Assembly (NCBI RefSeq): GCF_000520815.1
Contig: NZ_ASRY01000071.1
Location: 1-39,468, forward strand
Source of the DNA: Paenibacillus maysiensis
GTDB lineage: Bacteria > Bacillota > Bacilli > Paenibacillales > Paenibacillaceae
Direction: 5' to 3'
Length of the DNA: 39,468 nucleotides
The position numbers were made by a program, and so were the translations under genes. The notes beneath the pieces are model-generated. The model ran no database searches and was not told the origin of the DNA. It saw only the letters and a program-made list of their open reading frames with translations. Below are positions 8,149 to 15,666 of this stretch, piece after piece (position 1 is the stretch's first letter; each line of letters starts with the position of its first letter).

Positions 8149-9525
8149 TTATGAGCTTCCCAATCCCGCAATGACACCTTCCAGCCTGTGCGCATAGGCT
8201 TCGGCTTCCTGCCAGCTGTCTGCCATAATAAGCGTAAAAATCCGATTCACATAGCCCCGCTTCACCGGAGTACCGGACAACGTACCTGCCGTATAAACAA
8301 ACACCCCTTCGGGGCGTTCGGGCGTGTAGAGTAAGCCTTCCTCTGCGAGCAAGCCGCACAAGCGGCTGTAGGTCAGCGGTGTGGCGGTAACGTTGCGGTA
8401 GTAGCGGGACAGCGTTTTATGCTGCTCTCCCAATACCGAAGACAGGAACGAAATATAGGTAGACAAGGTAAATCTGCCGTTAATCTCGATCACCGGAACC
8501 AGCAATCCTCCTTCATCGACAAAACCGTCAATGGAAGCCATGCCCGTATAACCGATGGAATACAGATACGTTCCCAACTGGCAGGCACAGCGTCTCACTT
8601 CTTCCTCCAGCGCATCGCCAAGCTCAGCCGGAACTCGGGACCCGGTGTACACAGTGCCGTCCACGTTTTGCCTTTTCAGCGAAAACATCGTCACCCCACC
8701 GCCCTCGTCAATACAGAGCTGGTAGTTCAGATCCATCTGCTTGTTATGCCAGCGCTCCACCAGCCAGCCTCCAGAAGAAGGCGATGAGCCGCCGAAGCGT
8801 TTCATCACACTCAACAGCGTATCCAGCTTGGACAGCTCGTCCAGCATATACATGCCTTGTCCCGATGCACCATGCGGCTGCTTGATGATCAGCTTCACAG
8901 GCCCGTCCGACAAGTCGGCCAGTCTGCCACACTCCCTGCGGATCGCCGCTTCGTCTGCACATACAGCCCCCTCGCTGACGGCAAAACCGAGCTTTTGCGC
9001 AGTCAGGCGGCTGAATATTTTATCATTCACCCGGGCGCTGACTGAGGACGGAGCCCCGATCAGCTCCAGTCCACAGCGCTCCGCAATCGCTTCCTCCTGC
9101 GGGGTAACCGCATATGGAACAAGCCACGCTTTGGCTCCGTTACTACCGTGGCCTGCTTCCGCAACCACACGCAGCCGTGCCAAAAGTGCCTCGTCCGCCA
9201 GCAGCAGCTCCGAAATCGGCGTTAACGGATCAGAAGGCTCCGGTACCTCAATACGCGGCAGGCTAAAGCCCAACCGCTGAAGCATGTCCAGAAAAGCCTG
9301 ATCCGGCTGTTCCCGCAGCACGATCACATCCTGACTTCGACACAACAGAAGATTCATTTCTTCCATCCGGTTTACAACCTGTTGTTCATCACGGTCTACC
9401 ATGCCCCCCTTACGGGGGGATGGATGCCACACTTGCTCTGCGCCGATATTAAACAGCCAAATCAGGACCCCATGATCCCGTTCATGAGCAAGCGCTTCCA
9501 CAAGGTTAACGGTTTTGGTTGTCAC
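8149..9525 (-). CDS. ATP-grasp amino acid/peptide ligase (BtrJ/PGM1-like)
   Basis: A 458-residue ligase. A pre-ATP-grasp N-terminal domain of about 150 residues precedes ATP-grasp motifs: VKLIIKQPHGASGQGMYML at 210-228, GGWLVERWHNKQMDLNYQL at 252-270, and PVIEINGRFTLS at 344-355. The C-terminal region EEGLLYTPERPEGVFVYTAG corresponds to the PGM1-type C-terminal domain and matches the same region of the ATP-grasp gene at 2492, so the two are distant paralogues. It starts with GTG at 9525; the nearest purine-rich site (GAGAGGG) is a little far upstream. It sits directly before ACP1 and is the natural candidate to load that carrier, by analogy with BtrJ and BtrI. Confidence 0.82.
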   Translation of the reverse strand: MTTKTVNLVEALAHERDHGVLIWLFNIGAEQVWHPSPRKGGMVDRDEQQVVNRMEEMNLLLCRSQDVIVLREQPDQAFLDMLQRLGFSLPRIEVPEPSDPLTPISELLLADEALLARLRVVAEAGHGSNGAKAWLVPYAVTPQEEAIAERCGLELIGAPSSVSARVNDKIFSRLTAQKLGFAVSEGAVCADEAAIRRECGRLADLSDGPVKLIIKQPHGASGQGMYMLDELSKLDTLLSVMKRFGGSSPSSGGWLVERWHNKQMDLNYQLCIDEGGGVTMFSLKRQNVDGTVYTGSRVPAELGDALEEEVRRCACQLGTYLYSIGYTGMASIDGFVDEGGLLVPVIEINGRFTLSTYISFLSSVLGEQHKTLSRYYRNVTATPLTYSRLCGLLAEEGLLYTPERPEGVFVYTAGTLSGTPVKRGYVNRIFTLIMADSWQEAEAYAHRLEGVIAGLGSS

Positions 9526-9578
9526 GTCCTGTCATCATCCCTCTCTTCCATCCAGTCACAAACAGCATCCATAGAAAA

Positions 9579-10772
9579 CTAAATATATTTCAGAGAGCCT
9601 GTCCCGTGCAGATACAACACGCTGCATTTGGAGCACACCGGCGTCAAGCCTTCATGATTGATCTTTTGACGGGTTTTCTCATATGCATCCGAATTCCATA
9701 TCTCCTTCAGACTGTGGTCACGCAAGCTTCCAATCGTAAATTCACTGAAAAATTTGCAAGGCATGACCTTTCCATCCGGCAAAATATCCGTTCTGGAAGT
9801 GAGTGCCAAGCAATGATTGGAGCAAAGGCTGACCATTTCCTCACCATGTATAAATTTGTCGATTTCCTCATAGTCCAGACCAGGCTGATAGCGCACGCGA
9901 ATGTTCCACACCCGCTCATTAATCCGCTGTAGCTCCTGCATGAGAGGGTCGATATTATCCGGGTTGATTTTATATTTGAAAGCATGCCAGCTACTAATAT
10001 TTTTTTCCTCCAATTGTCGAAGCCAAGAGAAGTTACGTGTAAAATATTCATCCATTTTGAGGGAGGTTTCTTTGGAAATGTACCAGGGGAACGTCAACAG
10101 CACCAGATCCAGCCTCTTGTCCTCCAGCATTTGCAGAAATTCGTACATCCGTCCGATCATGTTATCGTTAATGACGGCATGGACGGTCACCCGTCCCTTG
10201 TACAATCCCTGGTCACGCAGTTCAATCAGCTTATCCATCTGCCGCATCGTTTTTTGAAAGGTGCCTTTACCGCGAATCAGATCATGTTCTCTTTCAAAGC
10301 CTTCAATCGCTATTAACAGCTCCAGATTTTCAGATAAATCCAAAATCCGGTCCAAGTATTTATCAATGAGCAGTCCATTGGTACAAAAGGTCATTTCGCG
10401 CCGATCTTCGGCCAGCACGTCCAAAATTTCGTCAAAACGCCGATGAAACATCGGCTCTCCGCCCCACATATACAGCCGGGACTTGGCCTCCTTGGTCTCG
10501 CTCAAAATTTGCCGAAGCATATCCGGGGCAAGATCCATGTTTTGCTCTTCTTTATCCATTTGATGATGATAGCCTTCCTCGTTCCATTCAAAGCAGTGCG
10601 TACATCTCAGGTTGCAGCGGTTGGTCAGCTTAATGCCAATCGTCTGGGGCATGTCCGTTTTGAAAGCAGGGTCCTGTGTTGCGTTACGGTAAGATACAGA
10701 AGCGTTTTTCAGGTTGCGCTTGATGAGCTTGAACGCCTTCTCATCAATCAGCACATTGCTTTTGGGCTGCAT
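9579..10772 (-). CDS. Radical SAM/SPASM enzyme
   Basis: A 397-residue iron-sulfur enzyme. The radical SAM cluster motif CNLRCTHC gives Cys53, Cys57 and Cys60. WGGEP at 103-107 is the SAM-binding GGE motif. The C-terminal SPASM region has Cys317, Cys321, Cys339 (GKVMPCKFF), Cys380 and Cys383, expected to bind one or two auxiliary clusters. SPASM enzymes include peptide modifiers (AlbA, PqqE) and the butirosin dehydrogenase BtrN, which has a shortened SPASM domain. No short precursor-peptide gene was seen beside it; instead an ACP gene lies 50 bases upstream. A small-molecule or carrier-bound substrate is therefore more likely than a ribosomal peptide. The ribosome site is GAGGTG, 6 bases before the ATG. 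Confidence 0.9.
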   Translation of the reverse strand: MQPKSNVLIDEKAFKLIKRNLKNASVSYRNATQDPAFKTDMPQTIGIKLTNRCNLRCTHCFEWNEEGYHHQMDKEEQNMDLAPDMLRQILSETKEAKSRLYMWGGEPMFHRRFDEILDVLAEDRREMTFCTNGLLIDKYLDRILDLSENLELLIAIEGFEREHDLIRGKGTFQKTMRQMDKLIELRDQGLYKGRVTVHAVINDNMIGRMYEFLQMLEDKRLDLVLLTFPWYISKETSLKMDEYFTRNFSWLRQLEEKNISSWHAFKYKINPDNIDPLMQELQRINERVWNIRVRYQPGLDYEEIDKFIHGEEMVSLCSNHCLALTSRTDILPDGKVMPCKFFSEFTIGSLRDHSLKEIWNSDAYEKTRQKINHEGLTPVCSKCSVLYLHGTGSLKYI

Positions 10773-10821
10773 GCTAACACCTCGTTTAATGGATTTTCAG
10801 GCACATGTACCAAGCTGTACG

Positions 10822-11100
10822 TCAGACCGTCTCCATTCCCTCCGGGTGCGGCGCTTTTTCCGCATCGCTAATCCCCTGAATGTAGCTGCAAAACGCATCT
10901 ACCGAGCTCAAATGCTCCAGCTCAAAGGAATCAAAATCAATTTCTACGTCAAACGCATCCTCCACTTGCAGCATGAAATGAACCAGCTGCAACGAATCCA
11001 GTCCTGCATCATGAATAATGTCCGAATGTCCATCCAGCTTACCGACCAGCTCAGGATCTTCCTTGACCGCGCTGATCATTTCAATCACTTGGCTTTGCAT
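10822..11100 (-). CDS. Acyl carrier protein 2 (first gene of the operon)
   Basis: A 92-residue carrier protein with the canonical motif IHDAGLDSLQLVHF; the Ser after Asp is the phosphopantetheine site. Helix II continues as FMLQVEDAFDVEIDF. A tail of about 15 residues after the domain (SDAEKAPHPEGMETV) is longer than usual. The ATG at 11100 has a GGAGGAG site 7 bases upstream, so the longer reading from 11157 is unlikely. It is transcribed first, 50 bases before the radical SAM gene, under the promoter candidate at 11195-11225. Having two different carriers in one operon suggests two acyl or aminoacyl branches, or a relay. Confidence 0.92.
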   Translation of the reverse strand: MQSQVIEMISAVKEDPELVGKLDGHSDIIHDAGLDSLQLVHFMLQVEDAFDVEIDFDSFELEHLSSVDAFCSYIQGISDAEKAPHPEGMETV

Positions 11101-11194
11101 AGCAAACTCCTCCTTGTGAATGATCCTATTCGTTCCGCCCGACAATGCTATCTGCAAAGCTCCTTGGAAAATTCCTACATTGGAACTTTATTCA

Positions 11195-11225
11195 ATTATA
11201 CTCCTCCATTGAAGAGACAAGTCAA
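11195..11225 (-). promoter_or_regulatory. Candidate sigma-A promoter of the biosynthetic operon
   Basis: On the minus strand TTGACT (11225-11220) is followed after 19 bases by a perfect TATAAT (11200-11195), about 95 bases before the start of ACP2. The -10 is ideal; the spacer is about two bases longer than optimal. Confidence 0.5.
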
Positions 11226-11247
11226 TAGGTTGTTTTGTAAATATATC

Positions 11248-11260
11248 TTACATTATGTAA
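11248..11260. promoter_or_regulatory. Palindrome TTACATTATGTAA, possible operator
   Basis: TTACAT and ATGTAA are exact complements around one central base. The palindrome lies about 23 bases upstream of the candidate -35 of the biosynthetic operon, where an activator or repressor could bind. A related TGTAAAT half-site occurs just to its left. The binding protein is unknown. Confidence 0.3.
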
Positions 11261-11300
11261 ATTAATGTATGGTGATTTCGACAATTTTCGCTACCTTATT

Positions 11301-11340
11301 TATTCATTTTTATTCATTATTATTCATTATTATTCATTAT
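11301..11340. repeat. Four tandem 10-bp units, TATTCATTAT type
   Basis: Positions 11301-11310 read TATTCATTTT and the next three units are identical TATTCATTAT. The period is one DNA helical turn. The array ends two bases before the left end of the inverted-repeat element at 11343. Confidence 0.9.
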
Positions 11341-11342
11341 TT

Positions 11343-11479
11343 TATATAATCCAAACTTAAAAGTTACCTCTGGTGCCACTACGCAGTCGGATGATGCTTC
11401 CCATCGCCACCGCTGCGCTTGTACAGCACCATTCCGCCTACTCCGTTTTGATGTTCATTTTTCGAGTTCGACTTATATA
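11343..11479. mobile_element. MITE-like inverted-repeat element, short copy
   Basis: This 137-bp segment starts TATATAATCCAAACT and ends AGTTCGACTTATATA; the ends are imperfect inverted repeats. It shares long blocks with the segment at 26989-27187, including CTTAAAAGTTAC, GCCACTACGCAG and TGTACAGCACCATTCCG, but lacks about 62 internal bases. No coding frame is supported. Together the two copies define a small non-autonomous mobile element family or a mobile structured RNA/DNA element. This copy sits between the biosynthetic operon and the nag operon. Confidence 0.7.
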
Positions 11480-11618
11480 GCTCACATCTTGCTTCCATCT
11501 GCTTGCATGTGAGACAGGATTATTTTACAATAATAATGAAAATATTTTTCTTTATATATTTTATTTTTACGATAATTATTTTCACTTGGAATATTCTATA
11601 GCCAAAGGAGCGCTGCTC
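11480..11618 (+). promoter_or_regulatory. AT-rich leader of the murR-nagB-nagA operon with inverted TGAAAATA repeats
   Basis: TGAAAATA at 11537-11544 and its complement TATTTTCA at 11577-11584 flank a very AT-rich stretch just upstream of the regulator's ribosome site (AAGGAG near 11605). Such a dyad could bind the MurR/RpiR protein encoded next, as these regulators often control their own operon; this is inference. No confident -35/-10 pair was identified. Confidence 0.3.
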
Positions 11619-12485
11619 ATGTCCCCCATTCTTCATACCTTAACCCACAGATTGGAGCAGCTTCCCGTGCAAGAGCGCAAGCTGGCGGAATCCATTCTGC
11701 AAGCTCCGGGAGACGTGCTGTATCTGGGCATTCGGGAGCTGTCGGAGCGTTGTGGCGTGAGTCCGGCGACCGTCACGCGGTTTTGCAAATCACTGCATTT
11801 TAAAGGCTATCCTGATTTCAAAATGAAGCTGGCCGCCGAGCTGCCCCGTTCGAACAGTGACGGTGAAGCCTCCTATCAGGACATCGTCGCCGGAAATTCG
11901 CTCTCTCGTATCGTGGAAGCTATTGAGGCGAATCATACCGCTTCCATTGCGGATACGACCCGATTGCTGGATTTCGGCAAGCTGGAGCAGGCGATTGCAT
12001 GGCTGTCCGCCACAAGCCGCATTGATCTGTACGGCATGGCGACCTCCTCGATTGTGGCGCAGGATTTTTACCAGAAGCTCATTCGAATTGGCAAAAATAG
12101 TACCGCCTTCGCGGACTCGCATATGCAGATTACCTCTGCCTCCTCGCTCGGGCCGGGAGATGTCGCCTTTGCCATCTCCTATTCAGGGGAAACACAGGAA
12201 ACCATCGCGGCTCTGCGCTGTGCACAGGAACAGGGGGCCAGAACATTGTCCCTGACCTCCTTCGGCAATAACACGCTGGCAGGTATTGCGGATATTGCGC
12301 TATTTTCCTCCTCGCTGGAAGAAGGGATGCGGCGTGGAGATATGGCGTCCCGCATTGCCCAGCTTCATATCATAGATATCCTGTTTACAGGTATGGTCAG
12401 CGCGGATTTTGACAAATATATTCCGAGATTGGAAGGTTCGTATCAACAAGTAAGCAAGCTCAAAAAACAACCAGGGGGCCACTGA
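11619..12485 (+). CDS. MurR/RpiR family transcriptional regulator
   Basis: A 288-residue regulator. Residues 1-77 form the HTH_6 DNA-binding domain, with LSERCGVSPATVTRFCKSL as the helix-turn-helix. A SIS sugar-phosphate-binding domain fills about 125-260 (IDLYGMATSSIVAQD, then FAISYSGETQETI with the Ser/Thr phosphate-binding loop). The ATG at 11619 has AAGGAG 9 bases upstream and gives the family N-terminus; an earlier in-frame ATG at 11586 has no such site. It is followed after two bases by nagB, so it most likely senses an amino-sugar phosphate and controls this operon. Whether it activates or represses is not visible. Confidence 0.92.
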   Translation: MSPILHTLTHRLEQLPVQERKLAESILQAPGDVLYLGIRELSERCGVSPATVTRFCKSLHFKGYPDFKMKLAAELPRSNSDGEASYQDIVAGNSLSRIVEAIEANHTASIADTTRLLDFGKLEQAIAWLSATSRIDLYGMATSSIVAQDFYQKLIRIGKNSTAFADSHMQITSASSLGPGDVAFAISYSGETQETIAALRCAQEQGARTLSLTSFGNNTLAGIADIALFSSSLEEGMRRGDMASRIAQLHIIDILFTGMVSADFDKYIPRLEGSYQQVSKLKKQPGGH

Positions 12486-12487
12486 AG

Positions 12488-13216
12488 ATGAACATACGTA
12501 TTTTGAACAGCCGTGAAGACCTGAATGCTACTGCTGCCGCTGTGATCACCAGCTTACTGCTGAACAAGCCGCAGGCCATGCTTGGGCTCGCTACCGGAAG
12601 TACACCTATCGGCATTTACCGTCATCTTGCAGAAATGTACCGTAAGGGACAGGTGAGCTTTGCACGAGCCTACTCCGTGAATCTCGATGAATACGTTGGT
12701 CTTCCCCCGGAACATCCGCAGAGCTACCGCAGCTTTATGAATGAGCACTTGTTTCAGCATATCGACATTCCTCTTGCCCATACACGCGTACCTGACGGTA
12801 TTGCGGCCAATCTGGCAGCAGAATGTGCGGCCCACGAGCAGGCAATTCTGGATCACGGACCCGTGGATCTCCAATTGCTCGGCATTGGTCACAACGGCCA
12901 TATTGGCTTTAATGAACCCGGGCACAGCCTGACGGGAATCACACATGTGGTAGATTTGGAAGAGGGAACGCGCGCAGCGAATGCCCGATTTTTTGGTAGT
13001 ATAGATGCTGTACCCAAGCAAGCAGTCACGATGGGGGTAGGCACGATTTTGAAGGCAAAGCAAATTGTACTGGTCGCTTTTGGCGCGGATAAGGCAGACA
13101 TTGTAAAGCAGGCTTTCACCGGACCTGTAACCACAGAATGCCCGGCTTCCCTGCTGCAATGTCATCCCAACGTGCTGATTTTACTGGATCAGGAAGCGGG
13201 AGGCTGGTTAAATTGA
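12488..13216 (+). CDS. nagB: Glucosamine-6-phosphate deaminase
   Basis: A 242-residue cytoplasmic enzyme converting glucosamine 6-phosphate to fructose 6-phosphate and ammonia. The phosphate-binding loop GLATGSTPIGIYRHL is at 34-48, NLDEYVGL near 65 holds the catalytic Asp, and LGIGHNGHIGFNEPG near 136 holds the catalytic His and Glu. The length matches the short Gram-positive NagB forms, which lack the long allosteric C-terminus of the E. coli enzyme. An AGGGGG site precedes the ATG. It overlaps nagA by four bases. Confidence 0.96.
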   Translation: MNIRILNSREDLNATAAAVITSLLLNKPQAMLGLATGSTPIGIYRHLAEMYRKGQVSFARAYSVNLDEYVGLPPEHPQSYRSFMNEHLFQHIDIPLAHTRVPDGIAANLAAECAAHEQAILDHGPVDLQLLGIGHNGHIGFNEPGHSLTGITHVVDLEEGTRAANARFFGSIDAVPKQAVTMGVGTILKAKQIVLVAFGADKADIVKQAFTGPVTTECPASLLQCHPNVLILLDQEAGGWLN

Positions 13217-14433
13217 ACTCGGATGAAACGAATGGTGGTCTAACCCAACTGCTGTATGGACAAGTCGTCATTGAAGATCACATGATTGAAAAAGGGGTTG
13301 TCGCTATTGAGGGACAATCCATCGTATATGCTGGTACAGAGGATGATTTGCCTGCTGATCTAATTGCAGTAGTAGTGGAAAATCAGGATGATGATGCAGC
13401 GGTGGGGGCAAGCATCGTGCGATTGGAAGACGGCTACCTGCTGCCAGGCTTTATTGATATTCATGTTCACGGCGGTAACGGAGAGGACTTTATGGACGCC
13501 GATCCGCAGGTTCTGGATACGATTACCTCTTTTCACAGCTCCCACGGAACGACCGCAATGCTGGCTACTACGATGACCGCACCCAAGGATCGAATCGACC
13601 GGGTGCTAAGTGAGGTTCACGCCTACATGGCACAGCCTATGCCCTATGCACAACTGGAGGGCGTACATTTGGAAGGGCCGTTCATTAGCCCGAACTGGCC
13701 AGGAGCACAAAACCCGGAGCACATTCAACCGCCGAATCTGGCCTGGGCGAAGGAATGGGAGCAGCGCTATCCGGGCCTTGTCCGCCAGTTGACGCTTGCG
13801 CCCGAACGGGAAGGCGCACTGGAGCTGATTGCATGGCTGCGCAACCATGACATTACTGCGGCTCTCGGTCATACGGATGCCACGTATGAAGAAGTGGAGC
13901 GCGCAGCGGCGGCGGGCCTGAACCATGCGGTGCATGCGTTCAATGCCATGACTCCGCTGCATCACCGCAAGCCGGGAGCCGCAGGAGCTGTGCTTGCTGA
14001 TCCGCGCATTGAAGCGGAAGTTATTGCGGACGGTATCCACGTGCATCCCGCTGCTGTCTCCCTGCTCGCCAAGCTGAAACAGGAGCACAATCTCATTCTG
14101 ATTACCGATGCGATGTCTGCCACCGGGCTGGAGGACGGACATTACACACTCGGCGATTTACCAGTAATCGTGCAGGGCGGCGTGGCACGGCTGGAGGATG
14201 GCGTCACTCTGGCAGGAAGCACGCTAACAATGATTGAAGGCTTCCGATATCTGGTTCGTCATGTGGGTCTGACTATTCCCGAGGCATCACAAGCAGCCAG
14301 CCTGAATCCCGCTAAGTCCCTGAACATTGCGCATCGGACAGGTTCGCTTAAAGCAGGTAAACAAGCAGACATCCTCTTACTGGATGCAGACTTAAAGCTG
14401 CAAGGCGTGTGGATCAAAGGAGTGCGAAGATAA
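13213..14433 (+). CDS. nagA: N-acetylglucosamine-6-phosphate deacetylase
   Basis: A protein of about 406 residues that removes acetate from GlcNAc-6-phosphate to feed NagB. The amidohydrolase-fold signatures are visible: LPGFIDIHVHGGNGEDF near 77-93 (HxH), GVHLEGPFISP (metal-binding Glu), ALGHTDATYEEV, NHAVHAFNAMTPLHHRKPG and LITDAMSATGL with the catalytic Asp. The frame is open back to an ATG at 13138, but that would overlap nagB by 79 bases. The TTG at 13213 has GGGAGG 9 bases upstream and overlaps the nagB stop by only four bases, so it is chosen. It is the last gene before a strong terminator. Confidence 0.94.
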   Translation: MNSDETNGGLTQLLYGQVVIEDHMIEKGVVAIEGQSIVYAGTEDDLPADLIAVVVENQDDDAAVGASIVRLEDGYLLPGFIDIHVHGGNGEDFMDADPQVLDTITSFHSSHGTTAMLATTMTAPKDRIDRVLSEVHAYMAQPMPYAQLEGVHLEGPFISPNWPGAQNPEHIQPPNLAWAKEWEQRYPGLVRQLTLAPEREGALELIAWLRNHDITAALGHTDATYEEVERAAAAGLNHAVHAFNAMTPLHHRKPGAAGAVLADPRIEAEVIADGIHVHPAAVSLLAKLKQEHNLILITDAMSATGLEDGHYTLGDLPVIVQGGVARLEDGVTLAGSTLTMIEGFRYLVRHVGLTIPEASQAASLNPAKSLNIAHRTGSLKAGKQADILLLDADLKLQGVWIKGVRR

Positions 14434-14461
14434 TTCAGTATTATGATTACCCCTAAACCAA

Positions 14462-14509
14462 AAAGCTATCCCCCGGCGGTCATCCGCCGAGATGGATAGC
14501 TCTTTTTTT
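14462..14509 (+). terminator. Rho-independent terminator of the nag operon
   Basis: AGCTATC and GATAGCT pair around an inner GGCGG/CCGCC stem and are followed by seven T residues. It ends about 75 bases after the nagA stop and also separates it from the convergent lipoprotein gene. Confidence 0.92.
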
Positions 14510-14533
14510 GGCATTACACACATATGTGGTGAA

Positions 14534-15472
14534 TTAGCGATGATTCAGAGGTGCAGGGGTATGATTTTGTGGACGAGTTGGTGCCGTTGTTGATCCTTCT
14601 GTTGGACGGTTTGTATCTGCCGCAGAGGTCGGGAATACACGTTCAATCACATCCACCATTTCATTGCTCAAGCCTCTGATCGGACGACCATTTTGCACAC
14701 TGCGCGAAAAGTCAGTGGTTTGTTTGATAAAGTCCGGGTTAGCCGATACATACACCTGTTCAATCGAAGGTGCAAATTGCTTAACTTTGTTAGCAATACG
14801 GCTCTTGACTTCATCACTTGGTTCGTATGCAGTTCTTGCTCCCTCGATTGTGGTATTAGTGTTATCTGTACCATTGTTGTCCGTCAAGCCACGCAACATA
14901 CCGTACGAGCCTGTACCCATCGTACCGAACAAACCATCATCACGACGCGCAGGTGTTCCATTCCCGGTAACACCATTGTCAGTCATTCCCGGCGTTGTAG
15001 TATCTGTAGTACGGTTCCCTCTAGTTCCATTAACACCATTCACACTCGGTACATTCCTGTTACGCTCAGTACCGTTGACGCTCGGAGTACCGACACCTGT
15101 TCCGTTTCCTTGATCATTCAAGGAAACCGCTACATAGGCATTACGTTCACCAACCAGTACCGTCGCTGATTTTACATCTGGCAGCTCAGATATGCGATTG
15201 GATAGGGAACGATCTACACGCAGATTACCGACACGGTTTCCATTTTCGTTAGCATTTTCGTTAACATTTTCATTCAGCCGCATTCCGTCCATACCATTGG
15301 ACTTGACCCCGAAACGGTTCACACCATCCATCCGTGTGTTCTGTGCATTGTAACGGGTATTGTTCGTGCGGACGTTACGGTTATCTGCTTCCCCACATCC
15401 AGTCAAAGCAGCCATGCTGGCGAGTAAAGCAGCAGAAATCGTAAAACTGATGACCTTCTTAGTTACTGGCAT
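14534..15472 (-). CDS. YhcN/YlaJ family sporulation lipoprotein
   Basis: A 312-residue predicted lipoprotein. The signal peptide ends in the lipobox LTGC, with Cys26 as the lipidation site. Residues about 30-90 are rich in Asn, Arg and Gly, including repeated NEN units. The segment RISELPDVKSATVLVGERNAYVAVSL matches the conserved block of the family. A second low-complexity stretch (Asn/Gly/Thr-rich) separates it from the C-terminal block (IANKVKQFAPSIEQVYVSANPDF). Relatives are inner-spore-membrane proteins, some involved in germination. The frame is open to 15664, but the ATG at 15472 has a GGAGGATG site and starts the signal peptide. Confidence 0.88.
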   Translation of the reverse strand: MPVTKKVISFTISAALLASMAALTGCGEADNRNVRTNNTRYNAQNTRMDGVNRFGVKSNGMDGMRLNENVNENANENGNRVGNLRVDRSLSNRISELPDVKSATVLVGERNAYVAVSLNDQGNGTGVGTPSVNGTERNRNVPSVNGVNGTRGNRTTDTTTPGMTDNGVTGNGTPARRDDGLFGTMGTGSYGMLRGLTDNNGTDNTNTTIEGARTAYEPSDEVKSRIANKVKQFAPSIEQVYVSANPDFIKQTTDFSRSVQNGRPIRGLSNEMVDVIERVFPTSAADTNRPTEGSTTAPTRPQNHTPAPLNHR

Positions 15473-15591
15473 GAACTCATCCTCCATACATATAAAATGT
15501 GTGACGTGAATAGGATGCGCTATGATTCTCAGGGCTATGCTGACTAAAAAATGACTAAAAAATAAAATTTTAATGTAAATATGAAATACAA

Positions 15592-15623
15592 TTGATCTTT
15601 TACCACGAGATGGCATGTATAAT
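15592..15623 (+). promoter_or_regulatory. Candidate promoter of the lipase gene
   Basis: A perfect TATAAT at 15618-15623 lies about 45 bases before the TTG start. The best upstream partner is TTGATC at 15592-15597, with a 20-base spacer, longer than optimal. Confidence 0.4.
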
Positions 15624-15666
15624 AAGCTTGAAAAATACTTTATTTTACAAAAGGAGGATTTCAAGT

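Noticed and set aside
11301..11340. Possible CRISPR array
   Set aside because: The units are 10 bp and directly adjacent without spacers, so it is a simple tandem repeat.
14664..15113. 149-codon plus-strand open frame opposite the YhcN-type gene
   Set aside because: It has no ribosome site, lies wholly antisense to a gene with a clear lipobox and family motif, and its composition is explained by the Asn/Thr repeats on the other strand.
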